From the NCBI GenBank assembly GCA_944384445.1, contig CALWTL010000005.1:1-59830 (forward strand): 59,830 nt of DNA, read 5' to 3'. Under the pieces are notes generated by a model. That model saw nothing but the letters and a program-made list of their open reading frames with translations, had not been told where the DNA came from and ran no database searches. A program made the translations under genes and the position numbers. The DNA comes from an uncultured Clostridia bacterium. Its GTDB lineage: Bacteria; Bacillota; Clostridia; Christensenellales; UBA1242. Positions 7,338-16,642 of the stretch are shown piece after piece (position 1 is the stretch's first letter; the number at the start of each line of letters is the position of its first letter).

Positions 7338-7769
7338 TTATTTTTTTCCTGTAGAACCTAGTCCGCCACGATTTGTATTTTTTAATTTTGCGACAGTTGT
7401 TATTATATGTTCTGGTTGATGAGCAATAATTCTAAATTGACAAATTCTATCGTTTTTATGAATAGTTGTATCACGAAAAGCAATTGCTGGGAACATCCAT
7501 TGGTCATCATCTCCACAATAAGATTCATCTATAATACCTATGCTATTTGCTTGTAATATTCCAAAATTTTTGAAAGTACTACTTCTAGGAGCAACTATTG
7601 CTTCGTATCCGTGAGGTAGTATAATTCCTATACCTAATTTTATTAATTTAAATTCTCCAGCTTTTAGGTCAATGTCTTCGGCAGATCGCAAATCATACCA
7701 ATCACTTTTATTTTCAATAAATTTTATTGGTTCAATATCAGTAAAATATTTTACTTTTAATTCTAACAT
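7338..7769 (-). CDS. dut: dUTP diphosphatase (trimeric dUTPase)
   Basis: 143 residues containing the five dUTPase motifs: 1 YDLRSAED, 2 PRSSTFKN, 3 GIIDESYCGDDDQW, 4 RICQFRI and 5 RGGLGSTGKK (with NRGG in place of the common RGxGGFG). The enzyme hydrolyses dUTP to dUMP and pyrophosphate, keeping uracil out of DNA. The long motif 3 and WMFPAIAFRDT resemble the dUTPases of Firmicute phages and their hosts. GGAG precedes the ATG by 6 nt. It follows dnaI by 29 nt on the same strand, so it is probably the last gene of a replication-linked operon. Confidence 0.94.
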   Translation of the reverse strand: MLELKVKYFTDIEPIKFIENKSDWYDLRSAEDIDLKAGEFKLIKLGIGIILPHGYEAIVAPRSSTFKNFGILQANSIGIIDESYCGDDDQWMFPAIAFRDTTIHKNDRICQFRIIAHQPEHIITTVAKLKNTNRGGLGSTGKK

Positions 7770-7798
7770 TTTATCTCCTTGTAAATTAATTTTTGAAT

Positions 7799-8713
7799 TT
7801 ATTTTTTAATTAAACGCTTATCATTTGAATCTAGCATAATGTTTAAACATATATTTTTATTTGTAAGTCTACTAAATATTCTTTCATCATATCTATTTAA
7901 AATGTCATCAGGGGATAGATTTGATGAAATAATAGTTGGTAGTTTGTGAATCTGTCTTGTATTAATAATATTATAAAGATATTCTTTTGTGACATTGTTT
8001 AAAATTGGTTCAGTACCTAAATCATCAATTAATAAGATATCTGCATTTAAACAATCTGAAAATTTGTAAGATTTTCCAATATGGTAAAGTCTTGCCAATT
8101 CATTTAATTCAAACATTGTTTTAAAGCATACAACATAACCATTGTTTATAAATTCATTAGCTACAGATTCAAGCATAAAAGTTTTTCCACTACCTGCACC
8201 ACCAATTATGTTAATATTAATTTTTGATACGCTAGGATAATTTTTGCACCAAGTTTTTAAAATTTCAGTAGCTTTTTTATCAGTTTCATTCATAATGCTT
8301 GAATCGCAATCTTTGAATGAATGAAAATTTATTTGACTACTGCATATTGACGATAATCTTTTATTCAATTCTTTTTTTATACATGAGCATATCTTATTGC
8401 CATTTAAACCAGTATCTTTACATATTGGGCAATCATAATGAGGTGTTAATTTTGATTTTTCGATGTTTTTATTTTTTAAATATAGGTTAATTTTCTTTTT
8501 TAAATCATCTACATCATTTTTAAGCTTTATATTTTCTTGGTCATATTTTGATTTTAAATATTCTAATTGTTTTAAATTATAATCAGTATAGATATCATTA
8601 AAATATTTATCTTTTCTAAGTTTTTTGATAAAATTGTCACATTCTTCTTCTGCACGAATACGTTTTATTAAATAATTTTGTTTTATTTCTTCTATTATCT
8701 TTTTTTTATCCAT
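7799..8713 (-). CDS. dnaI: DnaC/DnaI-type replicative helicase loader
   Basis: 304 residues from the ATG at 8713. This start is chosen because GAGG lies 7 nt upstream and the preceding dnaD-like gene stops 1 nt before it; an upstream Met would overlap that gene. A coiled-coil N-terminus (residues 1-85) leads to a four-Cys cluster (C95, C98, C109, C111: CPICKDTG and CSC). The AAA+ domain has Walker A GGAGSGKT (171-178), Walker B ILLIDDLGTE, and a sensor-1-like TIISSNLSP. These proteins load the DnaB-family helicase onto DNA at oriC and during restart. The Cys cluster and the coupling to a DnaD/DnaB-like gene are typical of Firmicutes. Confidence 0.92.
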   Translation of the reverse strand: MDKKKIIEEIKQNYLIKRIRAEEECDNFIKKLRKDKYFNDIYTDYNLKQLEYLKSKYDQENIKLKNDVDDLKKKINLYLKNKNIEKSKLTPHYDCPICKDTGLNGNKICSCIKKELNKRLSSICSSQINFHSFKDCDSSIMNETDKKATEILKTWCKNYPSVSKININIIGGAGSGKTFMLESVANEFINNGYVVCFKTMFELNELARLYHIGKSYKFSDCLNADILLIDDLGTEPILNNVTKEYLYNIINTRQIHKLPTIISSNLSPDDILNRYDERIFSRLTNKNICLNIMLDSNDKRLIKK

Positions 8714-8714
8714 T

Positions 8715-10166
8715 TTATACCTCGATTTCATCATCTAAATTTGTCAAAAAACTTGATATCTGTTCTTTTGTGTAATTATTGCGGATAAAACCAGAATTTT
8801 CTTTGATATTTTTTGAATTATTAGCTTTGTCGGCTTTTACTTCAGTAAGTGTTTTGAGACCTTGACTGTTCCAATTTGATAAAATTTTATTTAAATATTG
8901 CATTGCATTGTTTGTACCAGCACTTATTGATGCTGCATATAATATTATTTCATCAGTGAACTTCCAATCAATAGTCCAAACTTTGTAGAATTGTCTATCT
9001 GAATTGTTAACATTCCTTGCTAATTTTAAGGTGCTTAAAATTTCCTTAATCTTTTTATCTTGTGCTAAATTATCGTCTAAATATTGAATATAAGCATCAA
9101 AGTTTACAATTCCTAACTTAAATAACTTAGTTATAATGTTGTTCATTCCTTCTAAAGTTTTTATAGAAGATAAAAAGCAATTATTGGCAATCATTTGTAA
9201 AGTCTTTAAATCATATCCCATATTTATCCACGAGATTATGTAAGTATCAATTTCTTTAGTTAAATCTTCATAGTATATACCCAATTCTTTATTAACTGTT
9301 ATTGCGAGAAAATATAAATTTTCTTTTTCTGATTCATAGTTTTCAATTTCAGAAACAGATGTCAATTTCATTTGATAATATTTAGTTAAATAATCATCAA
9401 GAATTTGCATATCTGTTCTTCTTTTTTTTGATTTTAAATTTTTTACTACAAAGATGATAGTGTTTAATTCAAAACCATATAATGATAGCCATTTATTTAA
9501 AAGTTCTTTATCTTCAATTTGAATTTTTCTTTTGCTACCCATAGCTAAAAGAATTAAACTAATATTATCATCAACTATTCCTAATTCTTCAATTTTTTTA
9601 TTTACAGAATCTTTTGACAAGATTCCTTCACGAATCCAATCTTTTGCAACGGTTATAGCATAATTAGGTAAAATTTTAAACTCTTTATAATTTACACAAT
9701 ACTTAATTATTTCAATTAAAGCAGATTGTTCTATATGTTTGTTTTCAATTAAATAATAAAATTCACTATATTCGTTTTGGGTAATCATATGATTAGGGAA
9801 TAATTCTTGCACTTGAATATTAAAATCAGTATATTTATTTGTTTTATATTTTTTTATTGCTTGAGCGTTGCTAATAACTGGTAAATATCTTATTTCAACT
9901 GGATTAGTAGACAATACTTGTACTAACCCTTTTTCTTCCCAATATTTAAACAATGAAATGATGTCTTCTTCATTCAAATTTAAAGTTTTGCAAAAATAAT
10001 CTAATGTATTATCATCATCAGATACGTTTGTACATTTATATAACCCTAAGATATAAGCTTTTACACATAAATCAGATGCGTTTGGCAAATATTCGCTGAT
10101 AAAAGTATTATCAACAATGGTTTTATTGCTAGTTTGATAACCAGGTGAAAATTTACAAAAACTCAT
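8715..10166 (-). CDS. DnaD/DnaB-family replication initiation protein
   Basis: 483 residues. The N-terminal winged-helix part starts VDNTFISEYLPNASDLCVKA and is followed by YILGLYKCTN, typical of the Firmicute DnaB/DnaD N-domain. Two later helical segments fit DnaD-like C-domains: LNKWLSLYGFELNTIIFVVKNL around residues 220-245 and the YLNKILSNWNSQGLKTLTEV region (about 420-445). In Firmicutes such proteins remodel origin DNA and help load the helicase with DnaI. It lies immediately upstream of dnaI with a TAA-AATG junction. No Shine-Dalgarno precedes the start; a TATAAT sits at 10206-10201 on the minus strand, about 34 nt upstream. Whether it is closer to DnaB or to DnaD cannot be settled here. 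Confidence 0.88.
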   Translation of the reverse strand: MSFCKFSPGYQTSNKTIVDNTFISEYLPNASDLCVKAYILGLYKCTNVSDDDNTLDYFCKTLNLNEEDIISLFKYWEEKGLVQVLSTNPVEIRYLPVISNAQAIKKYKTNKYTDFNIQVQELFPNHMITQNEYSEFYYLIENKHIEQSALIEIIKYCVNYKEFKILPNYAITVAKDWIREGILSKDSVNKKIEELGIVDDNISLILLAMGSKRKIQIEDKELLNKWLSLYGFELNTIIFVVKNLKSKKRRTDMQILDDYLTKYYQMKLTSVSEIENYESEKENLYFLAITVNKELGIYYEDLTKEIDTYIISWINMGYDLKTLQMIANNCFLSSIKTLEGMNNIITKLFKLGIVNFDAYIQYLDDNLAQDKKIKEILSTLKLARNVNNSDRQFYKVWTIDWKFTDEIILYAASISAGTNNAMQYLNKILSNWNSQGLKTLTEVKADKANNSKNIKENSGFIRNNYTKEQISSFLTNLDDEIEV

Positions 10167-10265
10167 AATTATAGTTTAACATAAATTTTTTGGTTTGTCT
10201 ATTATATATCTTTAAAGGTTAATACCATTTTTTGTTTATTTGTTCTAGCGAAAATAAATTTTTCA

Positions 10266-10271
10266 TATTAT
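10266..10271 (+). promoter_or_regulatory. -10 box next to the M1 peptidase start
   Basis: TATTAT ends 5 nt before the ATG at 10277. No Shine-Dalgarno is present and no good -35 is visible at 16-18 nt spacing. It is suggestive of a leaderless mRNA. Confidence 0.4.
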
Positions 10272-10276
10272 TTATT

Positions 10277-11755
10277 ATGAAAAAATACATTTCAATCTTG
10301 TTAATTTTAATAATTGGACTAGCATGTGTTGCATGCAAAAAAAAGGATAATATTAATGAAATTAGTAAAAATTTATCAAATTATGAAATTTCACTAGATT
10401 TAAATACTGAAACTAAAAGTTCAACTGCAATATTGAATCTAGATTATATCAATAAAACTAATGATGCGTTGAGTGAATTGAAATTTCATTTATATCCACA
10501 ATTTTTCAAAGAAGATGCTACAAAATTAGTAGTGAGCAGTACAAAATTAAATGATGCGTACCCAAATGGTATGAGTTATGCAGAATTTGAAGTTGATAGA
10601 GTAAAAATAGAAAATAAAGATGTAAATGTTCAATATTCTGGTAATTATAATGATATATTAGTAGTCAAATTGTTTAATAATTTAATGCTAAATAATAGAG
10701 TTAATATAAGTATAGAATTTAATTTTACACTTCCAAATTGTGAACACAGATTTGGATATGGGGATAATACTATTAATTTAGCAAATTTTTATCCTATTGT
10801 ATGTGTGTATGAGAATGGAGAATTTGACGAAAGCGAATATAATCCCAATGGAGATCCATTTTATAGCGATATGGCTAATTATGAAGTAAAAGTAAATTTA
10901 GATAACAATAAGTTTGTCGTTGCAGGAACTGGCGAAAAGACAGACGTGAAAAAAGTAGATGGTAAGTATCAAACATCATTTAAAGCAAATTTAGTTCGCG
11001 ATTTTGCTTTGGTAATTAGTGATAAATTTAATGTTATATCTAAGAAGACAAACAATATAAATGTAGAATATTATTATTTTTCTGATGAAAATGCAAATAA
11101 ATCCTTACAAGCAGGAGTTGATGCTATAAAAACATTTTCTAATTTGTTTGGAGAATACCCATATTCATCATTTTCAATTGTAAAAACAGATTTCATATAT
11201 GGGGGTATGGAATATCCAAATTTGATAATGGTTAGTGCAGACATAGACAATATTGACGATTATATGAATGTTATAATTCATGAAACTGCTCATCAATGGT
11301 GGTATGCAATGGTAGGTAATGATGAATATACGTATCCATGGTTAGATGAAGCATTGACAGAATATTCCTGTTTATTGTTTTATGATAACAACAAAGGTTA
11401 TAACTTAACTCATTCACAAATGATAAATGCATCAAAATCAAATTACACACTTTTTGTGACTGTTTATCAAGATGTACTTGGTAATTTAGATACTAGCATG
11501 CGTGCTGTAAATGAATATGCAACTGAGCCTGAATATACATATTGTATATATGTTAAAGGGGTATTAATGTTTGAAAGTTTATATCAATTAATTGGTGAAA
11601 AAAATTTTATTTCAGGTTTAAAAACTTATTTTAATGAAAATAAATACACTAATGCAAATCCGAATGATTTGATAACGGCATTTGAAAAAGAGTGTGGAAA
11701 TGAATTGGATAATTTTTTTGATAGTTGGATAGAAGGTAAAGTAATAATAAGATAA
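10277..11755 (+). CDS. M1-family (gluzincin) metallopeptidase lipoprotein
   Basis: 492 residues. MKKYISILLILIIGLACVAC is a lipoprotein signal peptide with the likely lipidated Cys at 20. The extracellular part follows the aminopeptidase-N plan: a beta N-domain up to about residue 230, then GGMEYPN near 310 (the GAMEN-type exopeptidase loop), the zinc motif HETAH at 335-339 and the third ligand Glu358 in WLDEALTEY, 18 residues after the second His. The usual C-terminal helical domain of long M1 enzymes is missing or short. The protein should therefore trim peptides at the outer face of the membrane. The start at 10277 is preferred over an upstream ATG at 10232 because it opens exactly at the signal peptide. 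It is a monocistronic gene. Confidence 0.9.
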   Translation: MKKYISILLILIIGLACVACKKKDNINEISKNLSNYEISLDLNTETKSSTAILNLDYINKTNDALSELKFHLYPQFFKEDATKLVVSSTKLNDAYPNGMSYAEFEVDRVKIENKDVNVQYSGNYNDILVVKLFNNLMLNNRVNISIEFNFTLPNCEHRFGYGDNTINLANFYPIVCVYENGEFDESEYNPNGDPFYSDMANYEVKVNLDNNKFVVAGTGEKTDVKKVDGKYQTSFKANLVRDFALVISDKFNVISKKTNNINVEYYYFSDENANKSLQAGVDAIKTFSNLFGEYPYSSFSIVKTDFIYGGMEYPNLIMVSADIDNIDDYMNVIIHETAHQWWYAMVGNDEYTYPWLDEALTEYSCLLFYDNNKGYNLTHSQMINASKSNYTLFVTVYQDVLGNLDTSMRAVNEYATEPEYTYCIYVKGVLMFESLYQLIGEKNFISGLKTYFNENKYTNANPNDLITAFEKECGNELDNFFDSWIEGKVIIR

Positions 11756-11773
11756 AAATAAAAAAATAACGAT

Positions 11774-11810
11774 AAAAATAATAAAAATATAAGTTTTTTA
11801 TTATTTTTTT
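11774..11810 (+). terminator. AT-only hairpin, possible terminator
   Basis: AAAAATAATAAAAA (11774-11787) can pair with the T-rich run at 11794-11810. The stem is A-T only and the flanks are equally AT-rich, so function is doubtful. The rest of the 11756-11982 gap is AT-rich and holds the promoter of the ABC exporter. Confidence 0.35.
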
Positions 11811-11946
11811 ATAATTTTTTAATTTTTTATGAATTATAGTTTAATTTTTAATTTAAATAAAATTCATAATATTGTTAAATTTTTTATAATTAAATGATAT
11901 AAATAAAAATTAAAAATAAAATAATTAAATAAAATTAATATAATAT

Positions 11947-11975
11947 TTGTAAAAAATAGTATTTTTGTTTATAAT
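11947..11975 (+). promoter_or_regulatory. Promoter of the ABC exporter operon, leaderless-type
   Basis: TTGTAA (11947-11952), 17-nt spacer, TATAAT (11970-11975), then 7 nt to the ATG at 11983. The expected start is at 11982-11983, and no Shine-Dalgarno exists. Confidence 0.7.
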
Positions 11976-11982
11976 TAAATAA

Positions 11983-13701
11983 ATGAAAATGCTTTGGGGG
12001 TATTTGAAGAAATACAAAAGGTTCATTATTATTGGACCTTTGTTTAAATTAATTGAAGCATTTTTGGAGTTGTTTAATCCCTTGTTAGTTGCAAAAATTA
12101 TTGATGTAGGTGTGACAACGGGAGATATTAGTTTTATCATAAAAGTTGGAATCATTATATTAGTATCAAATATTGTCGGTTTTGGTTTTAGTGTAATAAG
12201 TCAAAAATGTTCAGCTATAACTAGTGTAGGAGTTGCAACTGATATTAGATATGATTTATTTAAAAAAATATCCACATTTTCACATAGCGAATTAGATAAA
12301 TTTGGCACAGCATCACTTGTAAATAGACTTACAAACGATATTATGCAGGTTGAAAATGCAGTTTCAATAGTGATGAGATTGATGATACGTGTACCATTTT
12401 TGTTAATAGGTGCTTTTGTACTTAGTCTTATCATTAATATTAAAACGTCTTTAATATTTTTAGTATTAATACCAATAATGACTATCATTTTAATAATTTA
12501 TATGAAAAAAACAACTCCATATTTTAAAATTATGCGTACTAAGTTAGATAAAATTACAAAAATCACAAAAGAAAATTTATCTGGAACGAGAGTTATTAGG
12601 GCATTTAATAAGCAATCAGACGAACAAAAAAGATTTGAATATTCTAGTGAAGATTATACTAAAACAAGTATTAAGGTTTCAAAAATTTCTGCACTTTTAA
12701 ATCCTTTAATTTATTTAATTGTAGATGCGGCAACAATTGCACTTCTTTATATTGCGGGTATCGAAATTAATATTGGAGGAATGACACAGGGAGATATTAT
12801 AGCTTTAATAGATTATGTGGCTATAATAACTATATCACTATTATTGTTATCTCAAATTATTGTGATGCTTGTTAGAACAGTCGCAAGTTTGCATAGAATA
12901 GATGAAATGAGAAAAACTATTCCTAGTATCACTGAACCTGTCAATGGAAAAGAATTTAAACGTCTAATTTATGAAAACATATTAGAATTTAAAGATGTTT
13001 GTTTTAATTATTCTATGGATAGTAAAGAAAAATCTTTTATAAAAAATCTTTCTTTTGAACTAAAACCGAAACAAACATTAGGTATTATCGGAGGTACAGG
13101 AAGCGGAAAAACTACTATAGCTAATTTAATTTCTCGTTTCTATGATGTGACCAGTGGGGAAGTGTTATTCAAAGCTAAAAATGTAAAAGAATTTACTATT
13201 AAACAGTTAAGAAAAGAAATCAGTATAGTTCAACAGCGAAGTGTATTATTTAGTGGAAGCTTACGGGATAATATGAAGTTAAGAGACGAAAATGCGACTG
13301 ATGAACAGATAGTAGACGCCCTTAAAATAAGTCAAGCTTGGCAATTTGTCTGTGAATGGCCTAACAAATTGGATTATCAAATAATGGCAGGTGGTAAAAA
13401 TGTCAGCGGTGGACAGATGCAACGTTTGACAATAGCACGTGCGTTGATAAATAATCCTGATTTATTAATATTAGACGACAGCAGTAGTGCACTAGATTTT
13501 ATGACTGATTCAAAATTAAGGAAAGCTTTAAAGTCTTTAGATACGACACTGGTTTTGATTTCACAACGTGCGACTTCAATAAAAAATGCAGATTTAATAA
13601 TTGTTCTCGATAATGGCGATGTTGTCGGAATGGGGAAACATAATGATTTAATGAAAAATTGTGAAATATATAGAGAAATTTATGATTCACAAGCGAAATA
13701 G
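11983..13701 (+). CDS. ABC exporter half-transporter with degenerate catalytic site
   Basis: 572 residues: an N-terminal six-helix exporter domain (about 15-305) fused to an ATPase domain. Walker A is GGTGSGKTT near 370, the signature VSGGQMQR near 475 and Walker B LLILDDSSSALD near 495. The residue after the Walker B Asp is Asp rather than the catalytic Glu, the hallmark of the inactive half in heterodimeric exporters of the BmrC/TM287 type. The partner follows 6 nt downstream. Such pairs export drugs, lipids or peptides; the substrate cannot be read from sequence. The start has no Shine-Dalgarno and lies 7 nt after a TATAAT. Confidence 0.92.
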   Translation: MKMLWGYLKKYKRFIIIGPLFKLIEAFLELFNPLLVAKIIDVGVTTGDISFIIKVGIIILVSNIVGFGFSVISQKCSAITSVGVATDIRYDLFKKISTFSHSELDKFGTASLVNRLTNDIMQVENAVSIVMRLMIRVPFLLIGAFVLSLIINIKTSLIFLVLIPIMTIILIIYMKKTTPYFKIMRTKLDKITKITKENLSGTRVIRAFNKQSDEQKRFEYSSEDYTKTSIKVSKISALLNPLIYLIVDAATIALLYIAGIEINIGGMTQGDIIALIDYVAIITISLLLLSQIIVMLVRTVASLHRIDEMRKTIPSITEPVNGKEFKRLIYENILEFKDVCFNYSMDSKEKSFIKNLSFELKPKQTLGIIGGTGSGKTTIANLISRFYDVTSGEVLFKAKNVKEFTIKQLRKEISIVQQRSVLFSGSLRDNMKLRDENATDEQIVDALKISQAWQFVCEWPNKLDYQIMAGGKNVSGGQMQRLTIARALINNPDLLILDDSSSALDFMTDSKLRKALKSLDTTLVLISQRATSIKNADLIIVLDNGDVVGMGKHNDLMKNCEIYREIYDSQAK

Positions 13702-13707
13702 GAAATT

Positions 13708-15447
13708 ATGAAGAAAAAAGGATTTAAACAATTACTTTCAAAATTGTTGCCTTATGTGCGTCCACATAAGATGTCTTTTTATTTGTCTGTTGTTTTTACA
13801 ATAATATCTATAAGTGTTAATATGGCAATTCCAATCTTTTCTGGATTGGCAATCGATTGTATGATAGACATAGGGAATGTAAATTTCCACTTGTTGTATG
13901 AATATTTAATTATTATTTTAGTTCTAACCATTTCTAGTTCTTTATTAAGTTGGTTAGGCGAATATAATATGAATATATTAACATATAGGACTAGTCAATC
14001 AATAAGGAATTCTATATATCACAAATTAAATAACGTACCTATAAAATATATAGACAACAATTCACATGGGGATATAATGAATACAATGATTGCAGACGTT
14101 GAAAATGTGACTGACGGATTTTTAAGTGGATTCAAATCAATTTTATGTGGAATATTTCAGTTGATTGTAGTTATGATAATCATGTTAGTATTAAAATGGT
14201 CATTAGCATTAATAGTAATTGTTGTTGCACCATTGTCATTACTTTTGGCAATTAAAATAACTAAAAAAAGTAAAATATTATATAGACAACGCGTAGAAAT
14301 CCAAGGAGATGTAAGTGGGTATGCTGAAGAAATGATTACTAACATGAAAATTATTAAAGCATTTAATGATGAAGAAAATACTGTACAAAAATTTAATGTT
14401 TTAAATAAAAAATTATATGGTTCGGCTGAAAAATCATCTTATTATGCTTCGTTAGCAAACCCTGCATCACGATTAGTTAATGGTATTTTATATGGGATTA
14501 TAGGAGTGACGGGTGCGTTTTTTGCAATAAATGGATTGAGAATTGGTAAGATTTCTTCATTTTTAAATTATTCAGATAATTTTACTAAACCATTTAATGA
14601 TTTAACTAGCATATTTGCAGATTTAAATATTGCAATCGCTAGTGCTGGGCGAGTTTTCAAATTGTTAGATGAGCAAAATGAGTTAGAAGATAAAAATCTA
14701 CCAATTTTAAAAAAATGTAATGGGAAAGTTGAAATAAAAAATGTTGATTTTAGTTATTCAAGTTCATTTAAATTAATAGAAGATTTTAATTTAAAAGTTA
14801 ATAAGGGCGAGAGAGTAGCAATAGTAGGTCCAACAGGTTGCGGAAAAAGTACAATAATAAATTTGTTAATGCGATTTTACGATGTAAATAGTGGATCTAT
14901 TAAAGTGAGCAACAAAGATATTCGTAAAGTGACACGTGCGTCTTTTAGAAGTTTTTATGGTATGGTTTTGCAAGAGAGCTGGTTGTATAATGCTAGTATA
15001 AAAGAGAATGTCGCTTATGGTAAACCTAATGCTAGTATGGATGAAATAATAGAAGCTTGTAAACTCGCAAATGCTCATCAATTTATTGAAAAATTACCTA
15101 ACGGATATGAAACAATCATAACAGAGCGAGCGGATAATATCAGTGCAGGTCAAAAACAACTTTTATGTATTGCTAGAATTATGTTATTAAAACCACCTAT
15201 GATGATTTTAGACGAAGCAACCAGTAATATAGACACTCGTACTGAAATGAAAATACAAGAAGCTTTAAATGTAATAATGGAAGGAAGAACCTGCTTTATA
15301 GTAGCCCATAGATTATCAACTATTGAAAACGCAGATACAATTTTAGTTATGAATAAAGGTAGTATAGTAGAACAGGGTAATCATAAAGAGTTATTAGAAA
15401 AACATGGTTTTTATTATGATTTATTTAACTCACAATTTGGTATATAA
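13708..15447 (+). CDS. ABC exporter half-transporter with complete catalytic site
   Basis: 579 residues: exporter membrane domain (about 20-310), then an ATPase domain with Walker A GPTGCGKST near 373, signature ISAGQKQL near 478 (Ala in place of the second-position Gly of SGGQ) and Walker B MMILDEATSNIDTRTE near 500 with the catalytic Glu, plus the switch His in IVAHRLSTIE. It supplies the canonical Walker B for the heterodimer formed with the upstream half; the slightly altered signature is normal in such pairs. It starts 6 nt after the first half with AGGAAA upstream, so the two are co-translated. Its stop lies 3 nt from the stop of the convergent glycosyltransferase gene. Confidence 0.93.
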   Translation: MKKKGFKQLLSKLLPYVRPHKMSFYLSVVFTIISISVNMAIPIFSGLAIDCMIDIGNVNFHLLYEYLIIILVLTISSSLLSWLGEYNMNILTYRTSQSIRNSIYHKLNNVPIKYIDNNSHGDIMNTMIADVENVTDGFLSGFKSILCGIFQLIVVMIIMLVLKWSLALIVIVVAPLSLLLAIKITKKSKILYRQRVEIQGDVSGYAEEMITNMKIIKAFNDEENTVQKFNVLNKKLYGSAEKSSYYASLANPASRLVNGILYGIIGVTGAFFAINGLRIGKISSFLNYSDNFTKPFNDLTSIFADLNIAIASAGRVFKLLDEQNELEDKNLPILKKCNGKVEIKNVDFSYSSSFKLIEDFNLKVNKGERVAIVGPTGCGKSTIINLLMRFYDVNSGSIKVSNKDIRKVTRASFRSFYGMVLQESWLYNASIKENVAYGKPNASMDEIIEACKLANAHQFIEKLPNGYETIITERADNISAGQKQLLCIARIMLLKPPMMILDEATSNIDTRTEMKIQEALNVIMEGRTCFIVAHRLSTIENADTILVMNKGSIVEQGNHKELLEKHGFYYDLFNSQFGI

Positions 15448-15450
15448 AAT

Positions 15451-16548
15451 TTAAAATATTTTTTGATTATTAATTAAATCTAAAAATATTTTTTTATTTT
15501 CTATTAATCTTTTTTCATTAGGATTTAATATAATAGCCTTTTCAACTGCACTTAATGCTCTCTTATAATCGCCAATTTCATAATAGCAAATAGATAGATA
15601 ATCATAAGGCAAACTACCCCAACATTCAGGCATAGACATATAATTTATTTGTCTATTTTGAATTTTTAACATTTCATTAAAGACAAATGCAGATTTTATA
15701 AAATCTTTATCTTCAAAATATTTGATAGCTAATTCATAATAGGATTCGCGTACATAATCGGCTTCTAAAATTGCTAACATTAAATAATATTCTTGATTTA
15801 ATGGTTCACCTTTATATTTGTAGCAATTTGCAATATATCTTAAACTCGCTGCTCGTTCAATATCCCATATAGCAGTGGGTAAATTTAAGTGTTTTATAAA
15901 CATTTCAATTGCTTTGTCGTATTCTTTGTGAAACATGTATTCTCGTGCTAAATAATGAGTGTTTCTATCGTCATTTGGATTTTCTTTTACTGACATTTCT
16001 AGAAGAGGAAGATAAGATGCTCTAGATTTAGTATTGTCAGCTTTGTGATTTAGTTGTATGTTTGGTAAATCAATCGTAATTAAATTTTTGTCTGTTGTTG
16101 GAACTAAAATCTCATGAACAGGATTTTTCCATTTATAATATTTGTTTTTATGAATTTTATCAGCCATAAAAACAATACCTTCACTGCCATCTGGATTGAA
16201 ATTCCACGTATATCTATATCTGACTCTACCAGTATTTTCAGTCCAATTGTTTTTTAAGATTGTACTCCAACCAGGTTCAAAATATTCATCTATATCGATT
16301 GATACACATATTTCCGCATCATCTGGAATTAATTTCATACTATCATTTCTTGCTTCATCAAATCTAAAATTTTCATAAATTTTTTGTTCTACAATAATTC
16401 CTAATTCTTTAAATTTTTCAAAACTAGTATCCGTACTTCCTGTATCTAAAACACAAATGTAATCTGCTTCTTTAACTGAATTATACCATCTTTCAATAAA
16501 TTTACTTTCATTTTTTGCAATTGCATAAACACATATTTTTTTATTCAT
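15451..16548 (-). CDS. Family 2 glycosyltransferase with C-terminal TPR-like helices
   Basis: 365 residues, cytoplasmic. The GT-A domain opens ICVYAIAKNESKFIERWYNS, followed by ADYICVLDTGSTDTSFE and FDEARNDSMKLIPDDAE. The metal-binding acidic motif is SIDIDEYFEPGW. This is the pattern of tetratricopeptide-containing family-2 glycosyltransferases (SunS/WaaE-like). The second half (about 185-365) is helical and repeat-like, with NPNDDRNTHYLAREYMF and YKRALSAVEKAIILNPNEKR as TPR units. It transfers a sugar from a nucleotide sugar to a lipid, glycan or peptide acceptor; the acceptor is unknown. The adjacent heterodimeric exporter is convergent, so no operon links them. The start is the first Met; no Shine-Dalgarno is visible. 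Confidence 0.88.
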   Translation of the reverse strand: MNKKICVYAIAKNESKFIERWYNSVKEADYICVLDTGSTDTSFEKFKELGIIVEQKIYENFRFDEARNDSMKLIPDDAEICVSIDIDEYFEPGWSTILKNNWTENTGRVRYRYTWNFNPDGSEGIVFMADKIHKNKYYKWKNPVHEILVPTTDKNLITIDLPNIQLNHKADNTKSRASYLPLLEMSVKENPNDDRNTHYLAREYMFHKEYDKAIEMFIKHLNLPTAIWDIERAASLRYIANCYKYKGEPLNQEYYLMLAILEADYVRESYYELAIKYFEDKDFIKSAFVFNEMLKIQNRQINYMSMPECWGSLPYDYLSICYYEIGDYKRALSAVEKAIILNPNEKRLIENKKIFLDLINNQKIF

Positions 16549-16567
16549 AATTTTATTTATGACAATG

Positions 16568-16597
16568 ATTATAAATTTGTGTAATTATAATTTGTAA
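16568..16597 (-). promoter_or_regulatory. Promoter of the glycosyltransferase gene
   Basis: On the minus strand TTACAA (16597-16592), 18-nt spacer, TATAAT (16573-16568). The start is expected near 16561, giving a leader of about 12 nt without a Shine-Dalgarno. It is divergent from the macrodomain-like gene promoter. Confidence 0.55.
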
Positions 16598-16642
16598 AAA
16601 AATATCAATTTTTGATGAAAAAACCTAAAAACTATTAATTAT

